A stretch of DNA of 64,000 nt from Halocatena marina. GTDB taxonomy: Archaea > Halobacteriota > Halobacteria > Halobacteriales > Haloarculaceae. The stretch's first letter is position 1. Each line of letters opens with the position of its first letter. The translations under genes and the position numbers were made by a program. Shown in pieces: positions 47,212-56,343 of this stretch. The notes beneath the pieces were generated by a model. The model ran no database searches and was not told the origin of the DNA. It was given only the letters and a program-made list of their open reading frames with translations. The stretch is taken from NCBI RefSeq assembly GCF_025913575.1, contig NZ_CP109785.1, positions 1 through 64,000 of the forward strand, given 5' to 3'.

Positions 47212-47595
47212 ATGGCCGAGTTTCAGGTTGATGTCGCCGATCCAGAGGACGGCATGACCCATCAGTTCGAAATCGAAGGACAGTCAGCGAATCGATTCAT
47301 CGGGCGCGAGATTGGTGATGAAGTCGCAGTTGATTCGCTCGGGCTTGACGGATATTCTGTCGAGGTCACAGGCGGATCAGACAACGCCGGACGTCCGATG
47401 CGTCCGGACGTTGCTGGGTCGAGTTTGAAGTCCGTTCTGCTCACGGGCGGTGTCGGATTCAAGCCGACGAATGATGGTGAGCGAAAGCGTGTAACGGTGC
47501 GCGGTCGAGAGATCGGTTCCGAGACCCGCCAGATCAACGCGAAGGTCGTCGGACGGGGCAGTCAGTCGATTTCTGAACTGCTCGAGCAGGACTAA
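47212..47595 (+). CDS. rps6e: 30S ribosomal protein S6e
   Basis: Component of the archaeal/eukaryotic small ribosomal subunit. The sequence [20 protein letters not shown], then [13 protein letters not shown] and [13 protein letters not shown] is diagnostic. It ends with [16 protein letters not shown]. The frame is open 43 codons upstream to 47083, but the family begins at the ATG at 47212. The next gene follows after 7 bases, so both are co-transcribed. Confidence 0.95.
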   Translation: MAEFQVDVADPEDGMTHQFEIEGQSANRFIGREIGDEVAVDSLGLDGYSVEVTGGSDNAGRPMRPDVAGSSLKSVLLTGGVGFKPTNDGERKRVTVRGREIGSETRQINAKVVGRGSQSISELLEQD

Positions 47596-47602
47596 GATAG
47601 CT

Positions 47603-48046
47603 GTGGCCGACCGCATCCCTCACGATCATCCGACGGTCGAATCTGTCCGCGCGACGCTCGATCGTGTGGGTCGGATGGACCAGCCGAAGCTCGTCCTTCC
47701 CAACGATCCGGAGCTATTTCCCGAAACAATCGTCCACTTCGTTTTGGACGGGCAACAGTACCACGCTCGTATCAATCGGAAGTACCACGACACACCAGAG
47801 ATCCGTAGCGTGCGCGATAACGCCAGACTCGCCCGAGCGGGTGAAGGCGAAGGTGAAGACACAAGTGTAAACCGCCTTCACGAGTGGTTCGAGACGAACG
47901 ATCTCGAATTTGGCCGGTCCGTCCACGTCGACGTCGTCGAACCGAACCATCTCTATGGGGTTCGATTACCGGGAGAACGAGCGGTGTACACCGATATCCC
48001 GAAACCAAACAGCTCTCTCTCCGATATCGCGAACAATCTCGAATAG
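47603..48046 (+). CDS. Conserved haloarchaeal protein, 147 aa, downstream of rps6e
   Basis: Acidic soluble protein with no catalytic motif. Notable segments are IVHFVLDGQQYHARINRKYH, EGEGEDTSVNRLHEWFETND and LYGVRLPGERAVYTDIP. The start is a GTG 7 bases after S6e, giving tight coupling to a ribosomal protein gene. I remember similar unnamed proteins following rps6e in haloarchaea, but give no function. A hairpin at 48078-48115 probably closes the transcript. Confidence 0.7.
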   Translation: MADRIPHDHPTVESVRATLDRVGRMDQPKLVLPNDPELFPETIVHFVLDGQQYHARINRKYHDTPEIRSVRDNARLARAGEGEGEDTSVNRLHEWFETNDLEFGRSVHVDVVEPNHLYGVRLPGERAVYTDIPKPNSSLSDIANNLE

Positions 48047-48077
48047 AATCGACACGAATTGTACTGTATCGAATCAG

Positions 48078-48115
48078 ATCAAACCAAATCAAAGTAGATT
48101 TGATCGGTTTGATCG
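48078..48115. terminator. Long inverted repeat after the S6e operon
   Basis: GATCAAACC (48078-48086) pairs perfectly with GGTTTGATC (48107-48115). The inner ATCAAA (48089-48094) pairs with TTTGAT (48100-48105), with a one- to two-base internal irregularity. The result is a stem of about 15 pairs with a 5-base loop. It may end the upstream transcript or serve as an operator for the gene starting at 48160. Confidence 0.5.
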
Positions 48116-48159
48116 GATTGAGTAGGGCGACTTTTCTGTTCTCGGCAGGTACGTTTCGT

Positions 48160-48597
48160 ATGGATTCACAACGCCGGGAATTCCTTTCGTGTGAGCGCCC
48201 TGAGGACGTGCTCATCTATTTGAGTGAGTCATCGGTCTCGAATCTCGATTCCCTCGCAGATCACGGCGAACCCGTAAGCGATGGTCTTGTGCTCGTGCTC
48301 GCTGGTGATCGTGGTCGTAGCGTCTTCGAGCGTGCGGTTGGGGTCCAGCCGATGACGTTTGCGGGAGCAGCGATGGACACGGAGGGGACGATTTCGACAG
48401 ACTGCACTAGTGGTGACTGTCCGAGCAAGCATCCTGATGAACCTGATTCGGAACATCAGGTCCGTTTTCTCCTCGCGTTTGCTGAAGAGCAGAATGATGA
48501 AGTTGGTGGGATCTACGGTGATGGTGACGTTATCCACGCGTACGCTGCCTGTACCTGCAACACAACGTATTCAGATCGGTGGGTACTCGATGAGTAA
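48160..48597 (+). CDS. Conserved haloarchaeal protein, 145 aa
   Basis: No named domain recognised with certainty. The N-terminus MDSQRREFLSCERPEDVLIY is followed by an alpha/beta stretch, SDGLVLVLAGDRGRSVFERA. A cysteine-rich middle (ISTDCTSGDCPSKHP) and a late CTCNTTYSD could bind metal. It may be the family labelled DUF5807, from memory only. The frame is open upstream into the S6e-linked gene, but the ATG at 48160 lies behind the inverted repeat and gives a sensible N-terminus. Confidence 0.6.
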   Translation: MDSQRREFLSCERPEDVLIYLSESSVSNLDSLADHGEPVSDGLVLVLAGDRGRSVFERAVGVQPMTFAGAAMDTEGTISTDCTSGDCPSKHPDEPDSEHQVRFLLAFAEEQNDEVGGIYGDGDVIHAYAACTCNTTYSDRWVLDE

Positions 48598-48637
48598 TCA
48601 CTGTCACCGTCATCATTATCGTCCAGCGAAGCGCTCC

Positions 48638-49825
48638 TCACTCCGGGGTTTCGGCTGGTAGTGATCGGAACGAGTCGAGGATAACCTGTTTTGTGGTCGC
48701 GCCTCGAGTTGTCCAGTGGTGGGCGTAATCGAGCATGTCATCGTAGATGTTCGGTTTGCATCCCGATGCTTTCGGATGACCGCCGCCACCGACTCCTGCG
48801 GCGACTTCGTGACACCGCTTGAATGTCTCTGTTCCACGGATGCTTGCGCTTCCACTCGGTTTGACGATGACAGCAGCGTCGGCTCCCTTTTCGCGCAGCA
48901 TTTCTGCGACTTCGTTTTGCGAGCATCGGCCGTATGTGAACCCGACAGTGATTTCCCTACTTTCGTCGGTCGTGGTGGAGTTGTCTTCTGCTGCTTCGGT
49001 CTCTGTTGCAGTCCGTATCTCGATATCTCGCATTTCGGCGCGCTCGACAGCTTGCTCGATGAGCCGCTGCTTTTCGATCCGTCGTTCTTTGATGTACGAC
49101 TGTACGGGTTCGGGGAGATCAGCGCCGTGTACACGGACGGTCGCAACGTATGTTTCGGGGGCGACCCAGTTGGCGAAGTCAGCGAGATCGCCGCTCCGTG
49201 AATCGTCACGTATCCAGAGGTCGTGATCGCGCGTTACTGCTGCGAGCTCTTCGAATCGCGGATCGAATGGGTGATCGAGACCCCGCAGTGCAACATCGGT
49301 CGAGCATTCCTCATCGGAATCACCGACAATGAGTTCGACATCAGCCTCGCGCACCCGGCGTTCGTACTCTTTGCCCCACTGGTGGTGATCGAACCAGTAG
49401 ACATCCGAGGCGTGCGCAACGAGATCTGGGAGCGGTTCGATGTCACTGTCGCGGTCCGGACAGAGATCACAGAGATAGACGGTGACGCCTTCGGGGGCGT
49501 ACTCGGTCACTCGTTGTTGGGCGTCAGTGAGGCTGTGTGGCTTGGCGGGTACGAGTGCAACGTCCCCATCTGGGATGTCGATTGTCTCGGTGGGGTCGAT
49601 CGCTGGTGGAGCGATGTCGTCGTGTGCCTCGCGGATGAGCGCGGCGCACCCAAGCCCGTCGGCATCGCTGTCAGCGATAACGACCGTTTCAGCTCGTGCG
49701 AGAGCGCTTACCTGCTCTGGACTCGGTCCAGAATCACCGTCGTCGGGGATGAAAAATCCCGTGCCTGGGAGGATCGACTTTCGCGCAAGCGGAAGCCGGT
49801 CGTCGTCAATGAGCGACTCGTTCAT
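48638..49825 (-). CDS. DHH/DHHA1-family phosphoesterase, RecJ-like
   Basis: Archaeal single-strand nuclease or nano-RNase-type phosphoesterase. The DHH domain shows VVIADSDADGLGCAALI (motif I), LCDLCPD, and WFDHHQWGKEY for the DHH triad. The DHHA1 domain ends in GVGGGGHPKASGCKP, the substrate-binding glycine motif. Between them is an acidic Ser/Thr/Glu linker (about residues 285-305). The length of 395 aa is typical of haloarchaeal RecJ-like proteins. Confidence 0.88.
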   Translation of the reverse strand: MNESLIDDDRLPLARKSILPGTGFFIPDDGDSGPSPEQVSALARAETVVIADSDADGLGCAALIREAHDDIAPPAIDPTETIDIPDGDVALVPAKPHSLTDAQQRVTEYAPEGVTVYLCDLCPDRDSDIEPLPDLVAHASDVYWFDHHQWGKEYERRVREADVELIVGDSDEECSTDVALRGLDHPFDPRFEELAAVTRDHDLWIRDDSRSGDLADFANWVAPETYVATVRVHGADLPEPVQSYIKERRIEKQRLIEQAVERAEMRDIEIRTATETEAAEDNSTTTDESREITVGFTYGRCSQNEVAEMLREKGADAAVIVKPSGSASIRGTETFKRCHEVAAGVGGGGHPKASGCKPNIYDDMLDYAHHWTTRGATTKQVILDSFRSLPAETPE

Positions 49826-50037
49826 ACGAACGTCTGGAGGTGCGGCTCAAAGAAGGTCTTGGTTGCTACCCGTCGACTGCTCCGTCGGGGTCACGGCTCG
49901 TACTGAGCCGATACACCGTAAAAACAGGGCTTGAACGCGGATATGCGAGACTCCACAACGCTGCCAATATGAAACTTGTCCGCTTTCACGGTTCTGTGAC
50001 GATCGCGGCGACATCGGTTCGCAACCAGAACAGGTGA

Positions 50038-50559
50038 CTATAATCTGAGCGCCATCTCAAGCTCGAAGCTTTCTGTCTTGCTCGACTCGAATCCGACCTT
50101 TCGATACAGCGCTCGCGCGGCGGTGTTCCAGCGCTCGACGGTGAGCCAAACCAGTTCGACGCCCCGACGCTGACCGGCACCGAGAAGCGCGGTAATGAGT
50201 TTCGTCCCAATCCCCGATTCTTGATATTCGTCCAACACGAAAATAGCGAGCTCGTATTCGTCTTCACCGTCTGAAACGAGCATCGCGTGACCAACAAGCC
50301 GGTCGTTCGTTTGAGCAGTGACATTGACAGTATCGTCGGTCAAGATACTGTCGAGCCAGTCGCGGATTTGGACTTCGTTCGTCGGGGGAATGCCCTGTGC
50401 TCGGTCCTGTGGATCGAACGCGAGATACATCTCGACGAAGGTATCGACATCGTCGTCAGTGTACTCGCTGACCTCGATAGTACGACCAGAACGATCTTCA
50501 AACGTTTTTGGTGGTGGCTCGAACGACCCGGCTGGTTCAGAGGGGTACACGCGTGTCAT
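50038..50559 (-). CDS. GNAT-family N-acetyltransferase
   Basis: Acetyl-CoA-dependent transferase. The core is ELAIFVLDEYQESGIGTKLI, where the Q/R-x-x-G-x-G/A acetyl-CoA loop reads QESGIG, then the C-terminal WNTAARALYRKVGFESS. The N-terminal extension of about 25 residues is proline-rich. Its ATG overlaps the stop of the UspA gene upstream (50556-50559), so the two are translated from one message. Confidence 0.85.
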   Translation of the reverse strand: MTRVYPSEPAGSFEPPPKTFEDRSGRTIEVSEYTDDDVDTFVEMYLAFDPQDRAQGIPPTNEVQIRDWLDSILTDDTVNVTAQTNDRLVGHAMLVSDGEDEYELAIFVLDEYQESGIGTKLITALLGAGQRRGVELVWLTVERWNTAARALYRKVGFESSKTESFELEMALRL

Positions 50560-50921
50560 CGTACCAGTGTCACCGTCATTGGTGCGTTCAGGAGGACGAA
50601 CTCTGCAACATCATTTAGTTGTATCTTTCCGAGTGGACTCGTTTTTCCACCGTCGATGATGATCTGATCGAAGTTTTTGCGTTCGGCGAAATCGACGAGC
50701 TGACTCCCTGCGTGCCCCGTGAGCGAACGCACCTTGGCATCGGACGAGAGCTCAGAGAGACATCCACGAACGTCCTGTTCGAGACGATCGATTGGAGGAC
50801 CATCCTCGTATTCGACGACAGCGACAGTGAGATCGTTCTCAGTTGCTTTGGCACGCTTGTCCGCCGCTTCAAGTACTGCGAGTGCTCTGTCGCTCCGATC
50901 GACCCCAACAAGTAGTTTCAT
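50556..50921 (-). CDS. UspA-like protein, 121 aa, degenerate nucleotide-binding loop
   Basis: The start MKLLVGVDRSDRALAVLEAA and the strand ENDLTVAVVEYEDG match UspA. The loop usually reading G-x2-G-x9-G-S/T is GGKTSPLGKIQLNDVAE, with the final Gly-Ser/Thr replaced by Asn-Asp, so ATP binding may be lost. The frame extends 82 codons upstream, but the ATG at 50921 is the family start. It is coupled to the GNAT gene by a 4-base overlap. Confidence 0.78.
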   Translation of the reverse strand: MKLLVGVDRSDRALAVLEAADKRAKATENDLTVAVVEYEDGPPIDRLEQDVRGCLSELSSDAKVRSLTGHAGSQLVDFAERKNFDQIIIDGGKTSPLGKIQLNDVAEFVLLNAPMTVTLVR

Positions 50922-50994
50922 AGATAGCGGTCGATCGCCCAAACCAAAAGCCTCTCGGCGATACTCTTTTTCACCGCCGAAACACAGTGGGGAT

Positions 50995-51780
50995 ATGGCC
51001 GACGATTCCGTAGGCGGGGGCTTCTCGTCCACTCCCCCTGAAACCGAGGAAATCGACGAAGAGGAGCACCAAACCCCCGAATCAACGACCAACCAAACCA
51101 CGTTCGATAGCGATACTGATGATGACGTAGATGGTGATGACGTTGGTAACGCTATGGATGATGACATCGATAGCGACGTGGATGATAATGATGTTGACGG
51201 TAATACCGGTCGTTCATCTGATCAGGATGAGGGCGATGAGTCGTCTGGGGAGCATTCGGCGTCGACGAGTGACGTTCCGGACGACGTCCGCCAGTACGAC
51301 CGGTTCAAGAAAATCGATGGGACTCGTTACGAGCGGGCCAATCAGTTCTTACGTGATCGTACGTACATCACGGCCCGTGAGTGGGCACTCGCACGGTTGT
51401 GTGCTGATTTCCGTACTGAGACTGGTGTCGAAATGACGAAAATCGGGAACAACCTCCCAGACCTCGTTCCGTTCATGGAGGATACCTACTCTCCACAGGC
51501 TGTCAATCAGGCCAGAGCGGCGTTCGAGGAAAAGATCCGCACAGCGGGGGCAACGTTCCTCTACGGCGCGATGTGTGACTTCTTCACCGCCGAAGAGCTC
51601 GATGACATTATGTACGAATCGACCGAGGTTGCGAAGTTCTTATTGGAGATTGAGGGTGTCGACATCTCGGTCGAAACTGAACTCGAAGCTGAAGAGCGCG
51701 TATCGAATGTGATGCGTGAAGTACGCAAAGCAAGCGCTGAGCTTCGTGAGGAAGAACTCGAAGAGCAGAACGATTCGTAA
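50995..51780 (+). CDS. Conserved haloarchaeal protein with a long Asp-rich N-terminus
   Basis: 261 aa. The first 95 residues are very acidic and low in complexity, with runs of Asp and Ser/Thr, and are probably disordered. The folded part begins at DVPDDVRQYDRFKKIDGTRY and continues with RDRTYITAREWALARLCADF, ATFLYGAMCDFFTAEELDDI and a Glu-rich C-terminal helix. I associate it with the family called DUF5806, by recall. Function unknown. The divergent UspA gene shares its upstream region. Confidence 0.7.
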   Translation: MADDSVGGGFSSTPPETEEIDEEEHQTPESTTNQTTFDSDTDDDVDGDDVGNAMDDDIDSDVDDNDVDGNTGRSSDQDEGDESSGEHSASTSDVPDDVRQYDRFKKIDGTRYERANQFLRDRTYITAREWALARLCADFRTETGVEMTKIGNNLPDLVPFMEDTYSPQAVNQARAAFEEKIRTAGATFLYGAMCDFFTAEELDDIMYESTEVAKFLLEIEGVDISVETELEAEERVSNVMREVRKASAELREEELEEQNDS

Positions 51781-51796
51781 AAATCACGTCGCGCTT

Positions 51797-52270
51797 TCAG
51801 TTTGAACCGGGATGTTCCGGGAAGAATGAAACAGGGTCGTCGTGACTGATCGTGATCGCACGCTCGTTCGAAAGGGTCCGTATGATTGTATCGAGCTGAT
51901 TCGTCTGCTCGACTTGTTTGCGGAGTTCGATTGTGTTCTCACTGCTGTAATAGAGTGGGTAACAGACAGCAATTTCGTTGTCACTATCGAAGATGACCGC
52001 GAGAGCGAAGATGAATCCGTCCTGTTCGGCACGATATATCTCGGTATCGTTGAGCGTGGCATTGGAGATAGCCGCCTCTAGCTGGTCGAATTCGTCATCA
52101 GGAACGAGCACGTCGAAGCCATACTGTTCTTCATCGAGTACTGCTACATCGCCCGGGTGGAGTTCGACGACATCCCAGCCAGCCTCACGGTACTCGGCTG
52201 CCGTTATCTCCATATCCTCTATAACTTCCTCCCAGTAGCCGACTACCTGCTGGAACGGATTCGAATCCAT
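51797..52270 (-). CDS. Conserved haloarchaeal protein, 157 aa
   Basis: Acidic, soluble, alpha/beta. MDSNPFQQVVGYWEEVIEDM, then AEYREAGWDVVELHPGDVAV and RAEQDGFIFALAVIFDSDNE. No catalytic motif. The layout of a WDVVELHPGDV strand before a variable domain recurs in haloarchaeal proteins of unknown role. It converges with the Asp-rich protein gene (16-base gap). Confidence 0.65.
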   Translation of the reverse strand: MDSNPFQQVVGYWEEVIEDMEITAAEYREAGWDVVELHPGDVAVLDEEQYGFDVLVPDDEFDQLEAAISNATLNDTEIYRAEQDGFIFALAVIFDSDNEIAVCYPLYYSSENTIELRKQVEQTNQLDTIIRTLSNERAITISHDDPVSFFPEHPGSN

Positions 52271-52637
52271 ACCCCGCTCTCACTTCCCGAGACAAATATG
52301 AGTTATCTTCCCAATCACAATATTCCTATGAGTTATTAGGTGGAAGGATCATAAACCGGAGGACGCGGTGACGACAACAGCCAACGAAGCATACGAAACC
52401 ATCTTTCAGCGGTGATGGGGAACTACAAATCGACTGCACTATGTCTGTTTGAGGATACCGAGATGTGAATACACTGTACTCTGTTCGCACTAACAGTCTT
52501 GCAATACTGCGGCCGAAGAAGCAGATTTTGAGTGAATCATGCTTGCATTTATCTGATCCGATTGGGGTAGCGTGAATTAATTACATATATGAATTTTTTC
52601 CTAAAGGGATTTATTGCCGCATCTCCAATAAAGGAGT
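52271..52637. other. Intergenic region, no gene seen
   Basis: This stretch of 367 bases has several short frames broken by stops and nothing recognisable. The last 90 bases are AT-rich (TTAATTACATATATGAATTT near 52576) and probably form the promoter of the exported protein at 52638. Confidence 0.5.
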
Positions 52638-53003
52638 ATGGGTATTCGATCAAACGTCCTACGGGCTGCTGTGGTGGTGATAATCGTCCTTGTAACGCTC
52701 GGAACGGTGGGTGTCGTTGCGGGAGATGGGACGGAACATTCAAGTACGGATTCGGAGGTCAAGCAGATCGGCTCACAAGAGATCGAGATCTCCGATGTAC
52801 ACGTGACTGTGAGTGATGTGCATCTCAGCGGCTCCGATCTCCCGTCTGTCCACATCGAAGAACGGACGTACACGGTTCATGACGCTTCGATGGTGATCGA
52901 CGGTCTCACGATCACGCATAACGGACAAACGTACGAGGTTTGCTCAATATCGATCGTCATGGACGATGTCTCTGTGACGGTTGAGGATGTGCACGTCGAC
53001 TAA
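52638..53003 (+). CDS. Exported protein, 121 aa, beta-repeat type
   Basis: The signal peptide VLRAAVVVIIVLVTLGTVGV is followed by VAGDGTEHSS with a likely cleavage near Gly-28. The mature part is made of short alternating beta strands with repeated DVHV-type units: EISDVHVTVSDVHLSG, then SIVMDDVSVTVEDVHVD at the C-terminus. One cysteine. The family is not recognised. A GGAG sequence (AAAGGAG) precedes the ATG by 4 bases. Confidence 0.6.
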   Translation: MGIRSNVLRAAVVVIIVLVTLGTVGVVAGDGTEHSSTDSEVKQIGSQEIEISDVHVTVSDVHLSGSDLPSVHIEERTYTVHDASMVIDGLTITHNGQTYEVCSISIVMDDVSVTVEDVHVD

Positions 53004-53194
53004 ACGCTGGCTGTTATTACGTCAGCCACCTTCTGAACCCAAGGAATTAAATAACTTGAAGTGACAGTTAGCCACAGAGCTGACTGATGACCCTTTCATT
53101 CTGCTACTGAGTTGATTGCCAGCCACATCCGCGTGTGGGGTTGTCAGCTTGGACTGTTGTCGTATTGGTACTTAGTCATCGATTAGTGAGACCT

Positions 53195-53764
53195 ATGTCA
53201 CGATCAACATTCATCAACTGCGACCGCCTCGATCTCAAGCCAGCCGAGGAAGACGATATTGAATTTCTTCAAGACGGGGTGAATCATCCAAAGATACGCC
53301 GATACATCAGCGTGTTCAGAACGCCGTACAACGAAGAACAGTACCGAGAGGAGCTCTGGTCGAAAGAGAACGACGACCCGTCGCTTCTTGTCATCCCCAA
53401 CGAAGGCGAATTTGCTGGAGAACCAGTCGGGACAGTAGCGCTGTCTCCTATTATCGAACGAGACGGCTATGCGAACTTCGGTGTTTGGTTCCATCCGAAG
53501 GCGTGGGGTAAGGGATACGCTCTCGAAGCGAGCGCCTACCTCATCGAATACGGATTTCAGGACCTCCGGCTACATCGAATGTCGGCAGTCACGATGGCAC
53601 CGAACGAGGCCTCTAAACGGCTTTGTGAACGGCTCGGATTCGTTCACGAAGGAACTGCCCGCGAATCCCAGTACGCCACCGGAACGTACGTTGACGTCGA
53701 GCGATACGGATTATTGATCGACGAATGGGACGGTCCCAGTGAGGTGCTCGGAATAGAATCGTAG
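53195..53764 (+). CDS. GNAT acetyltransferase, RimJ/RimL type
   Basis: Acetyltransferase of the group that modifies ribosomal protein N-termini or small substrates. The core is NFGVWFHPKAWGKGYALEAS with the acetyl-CoA loop KAWGKGYA, then LHRMSAVTMAPNEASKRLCE and RLGFVHEGTARESQ. The ATG at 53195 gives 189 aa; the frame is open 20 codons upstream. The gene is single, with 190-base spacers on both sides. Confidence 0.88.
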   Translation: MSRSTFINCDRLDLKPAEEDDIEFLQDGVNHPKIRRYISVFRTPYNEEQYREELWSKENDDPSLLVIPNEGEFAGEPVGTVALSPIIERDGYANFGVWFHPKAWGKGYALEASAYLIEYGFQDLRLHRMSAVTMAPNEASKRLCERLGFVHEGTARESQYATGTYVDVERYGLLIDEWDGPSEVLGIES

Positions 53765-53958
53765 TGTAAAGCGGCTTCAACGGCCGACAGTCTCTGAATG
53801 TTTTGAGTGGTCTGCGTGGCTTTCGAATCGAAACGCTCGGTGAACTTGCTGTTGGATAACGTGAAGAGGGGTTTTGTCGATGGCTGTCTTAAATTGTGTT
53901 GTGCTCGCCGAGAAATTCAGTCAGCGTCGGTTGCTCGTCGGTTTTTCAGGCAAGTGTC

Positions 53959-55224
53959 ATGCGGGACTTCGCAGTAGAGGAGGCTGATGAACCAGTGTCT
54001 ATTCATGTTGATCTCGATCTCGTTGCACTCGTCGCAGCCATTGTTGGACTCGGTGTCATAGCTCAGTTTCTCGCCACGAAGTATCGTGTTCCCAGCGTGC
54101 TGTTTCTTATCGTTGCGGGCGTCGCTATTGGTCCCGAAGGACTCGGTATCATCACGACCGACACGTTCGGTGGAACGCTCTCGACCATCGTCGGAGTGAG
54201 CGTCGCTATCATCATTTTCGATGGAACGTTTCGATTCGAATTTGAGTCTGTCCGCAACGCTCCACGGGCCGTCGGATGGCTGATTACAATCGGCGCAGCG
54301 CTGACGTTTTTCGGGACCGCCCTGACAGTTCGGTTCCTGTTGGGGTCGGATTGGGACATTGCCTTTCTCGTCGCTGCATTACTGATCGCAACCGGTCCAA
54401 CGGTTATTACACCGATTTTCGCGGTCGTGTCTGTCCGCGAGGAAATTGCAACAACCCTCGAAATGGAAGGGATTGTCAATGACGTCACTGCATCGATTCT
54501 CGCTATTGTCCTATTCAAAGCGATGACTGTTCAGGAACTCTCACCAGAAGGATTTATTTTCCTGTTCGTAGAACGCCTCGGACTTGGAATTATCATTGGC
54601 CTCGTGGTCGCGAGCGTTATCTGGTATTTCCTTACACATGTCAAACTCCCGGCTCAGGAAGCGCCACAGACAGCTCGGTTATTCACGCTGGCAGGAGCGA
54701 TCGTCGCGTTCGCAATCGCGGATTCAGTGTTTTCGGAAGCAGGTATTGTGGCTGCAGCTATTGCGGGATTCGCTCTCGGGAACCTCAATCTCCCTCATCA
54801 AGAGAGTATTGGACAATTCAAGCAAGACGTGACGCTGCTCGTTCTCTCGTTCGTTTTCATTACACTCGCAGCGTTGCTCGAATTCTCGGAACTCCTCGCG
54901 CTCGGCGTCGCTGGACTCGCGGTCGTTGCGGTTTTGATGTTTCTCCTCCGTCCGCTGGTCGTCTTCCTCTCGACAACCAGTGGCGAGTTCTCCATCCGTG
55001 AACGGCTGTTCATCAGTTTCGTCAGTCCTCGCGGGATTATTCCTGCGTCGGTCGCTACTCTGTTTGCTATCCGACTCCAAACGGGTCCTCCCCCGACGGA
55101 TTCGTCAGGTGCTGATATCTTGCTCGGCACCGTCTTTCTCGTTATTCTGGTGACGGTTGTTGTTGAGGCCGGCTTTGCGAGACAAATAGCCGCCGCACTC
55201 GGGGTCACTCAAACGGAGGAGTGA
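53959..55224 (+). CDS. CPA-family Na+/H+ antiporter
   Basis: Monovalent cation/proton antiporter with about twelve membrane helices. Features: KYRVPSVLFLIVAGVAIGPE in TM2, ATGPTVITPIFAVVSVRE and the ion-binding region VNDVTASILAIVLFKA, plus SPRGIIPASVATLFA near the end, typical of NhaP/CPA1. The usual Asn-Asp pair appears as VND. It is important for a salt-loving cell. The ATG at 53959 (MRDFAVEEADEP) is chosen over upstream in-frame starts. Confidence 0.88.
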   Translation: MRDFAVEEADEPVSIHVDLDLVALVAAIVGLGVIAQFLATKYRVPSVLFLIVAGVAIGPEGLGIITTDTFGGTLSTIVGVSVAIIIFDGTFRFEFESVRNAPRAVGWLITIGAALTFFGTALTVRFLLGSDWDIAFLVAALLIATGPTVITPIFAVVSVREEIATTLEMEGIVNDVTASILAIVLFKAMTVQELSPEGFIFLFVERLGLGIIIGLVVASVIWYFLTHVKLPAQEAPQTARLFTLAGAIVAFAIADSVFSEAGIVAAAIAGFALGNLNLPHQESIGQFKQDVTLLVLSFVFITLAALLEFSELLALGVAGLAVVAVLMFLLRPLVVFLSTTSGEFSIRERLFISFVSPRGIIPASVATLFAIRLQTGPPPTDSSGADILLGTVFLVILVTVVVEAGFARQIAAALGVTQTEE

Positions 55225-55585
55225 TAGTGTACTCTGTTTTCGAGTGTGTCGGATGCGTCCATGGTGGGGCGAGTATCGTATGGATCAATCTACGGTGAAA
55301 TGACATAGAAAGCGTATCGAGGAGACATTTTTGATGGGAATATCTCTGATAGAGGTGCCAACAACGGGGTAATCACCATACATATCCCTGCGCTTTTCCG
55401 CTGGCCATCTTTCGGTTCAGTATCCTCACCCAATCGTATGGCAATCAGGAAAGGTCACGGCGTAGGCATCGACTGTCCATATCAAATAATCGTCGTGTAT
55501 TGAGAGCTGTGCTGAATACATAGTGTGAGTCAGTCACGACGCGAGGAACGCGTGGTAATAATGAGAACGTCATGTATCGTGGATA
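55225..55585. other. Intergenic region, no gene seen
   Basis: The 361 bases between the antiporter and cupin stops hold no open frame with recognisable sequence. Both flanking genes converge here, so transcript ends are expected. Confidence 0.5.
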
Positions 55586-56314
55586 TTATGAGAGGTCTGG
55601 CAATTGTTCGACGCGTGCATTCCAGAAGGCTTCGTCTTCATACTCTGGATACGTCGCTCGGTATCCCAAAAGACGACCGATCGGACTGAATACCGTTGCC
55701 AGCACGTTCTGTACGACTGGTGGTGGCGACGTGAAGACCGTATCGTCACCCATCTCGTCTGCCATCACCATCGCTTGTAAGAACGAGGGCCGGCCCGACT
55801 CTGTGAGTTTTCCGTCGTGTGCGAGGCCAAACAGCAGGGCGATAACATCTCCCAACCGACCCGCTGGACGGGCCTCGATGATGCAGGACGCGTACGACTC
55901 TGACTCGTTTCGGAACGCGTGTGGTGTCCCTGTCTCTACGGTCACGCTCTCGCCAGCAGTGAGTGTCCGAGATTCGCCCGGCAGTTGGATGACGAACTCG
56001 CCTTCGACGACTTCGAACGTCTCATCGTAGTTCGGGTGGACGTGTTCTGCTGGCCCGTCTGCCCCAGGTGGGAAAATTCCCAGTCCCCGTGTGTATGCAC
56101 CGTCGGTTTCCTCTGGAGTCACGAGACCCGCTCCGTACTCGCCTAACTGTGGATTCGAGAACAGCGGCGTGGTCGCCGTTGCCAGCAACTCCACTGTTGG
56201 GCTGTCTTTCGGGAAGGTCAATCCATCGTCGATCGGCTCTCCGTCCACGAGCGTGCGTCCAAAGGTTACTGTCTCTGCCGTAGAATTCATCTCCAATTTG
56301 GTCGTAGAACCCAT
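55586..56314 (-). CDS. Cupin-domain protein, 242 aa
   Basis: The central cupin barrel has both metal motifs: HVHPNYDETFEVVEGEFVIQ, giving two His and one Glu, then VETGTPHAFRNES with the last His. The C-terminal 90 residues form a helical domain (LGDVIALLFGLAHDG, then VVQNVLATVFSPIGRLLGYR), common in plant-type and bacterial cupins of unknown role. Metal binding is likely. The ATG at 56314 follows a TATTTGATAA-like sequence. Confidence 0.78.
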   Translation of the reverse strand: MGSTTKLEMNSTAETVTFGRTLVDGEPIDDGLTFPKDSPTVELLATATTPLFSNPQLGEYGAGLVTPEETDGAYTRGLGIFPPGADGPAEHVHPNYDETFEVVEGEFVIQLPGESRTLTAGESVTVETGTPHAFRNESESYASCIIEARPAGRLGDVIALLFGLAHDGKLTESGRPSFLQAMVMADEMGDDTVFTSPPPVVQNVLATVFSPIGRLLGYRATYPEYEDEAFWNARVEQLPDLS

Positions 56315-56343
56315 ACGAATTGGTGTGTGATATTTGATAATAA

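Noticed and set aside
49969..50037. Short frame MKLVRFHGSVTIAATSVRNQ after the DHH gene
   Set aside because: Only 22 codons, between two minus-strand genes, with no support beyond an ATG.
52350..52560. Possible broken transposase between 52270 and 52638
   Set aside because: Translated pieces in all frames gave no transposase motif and no terminal repeats.
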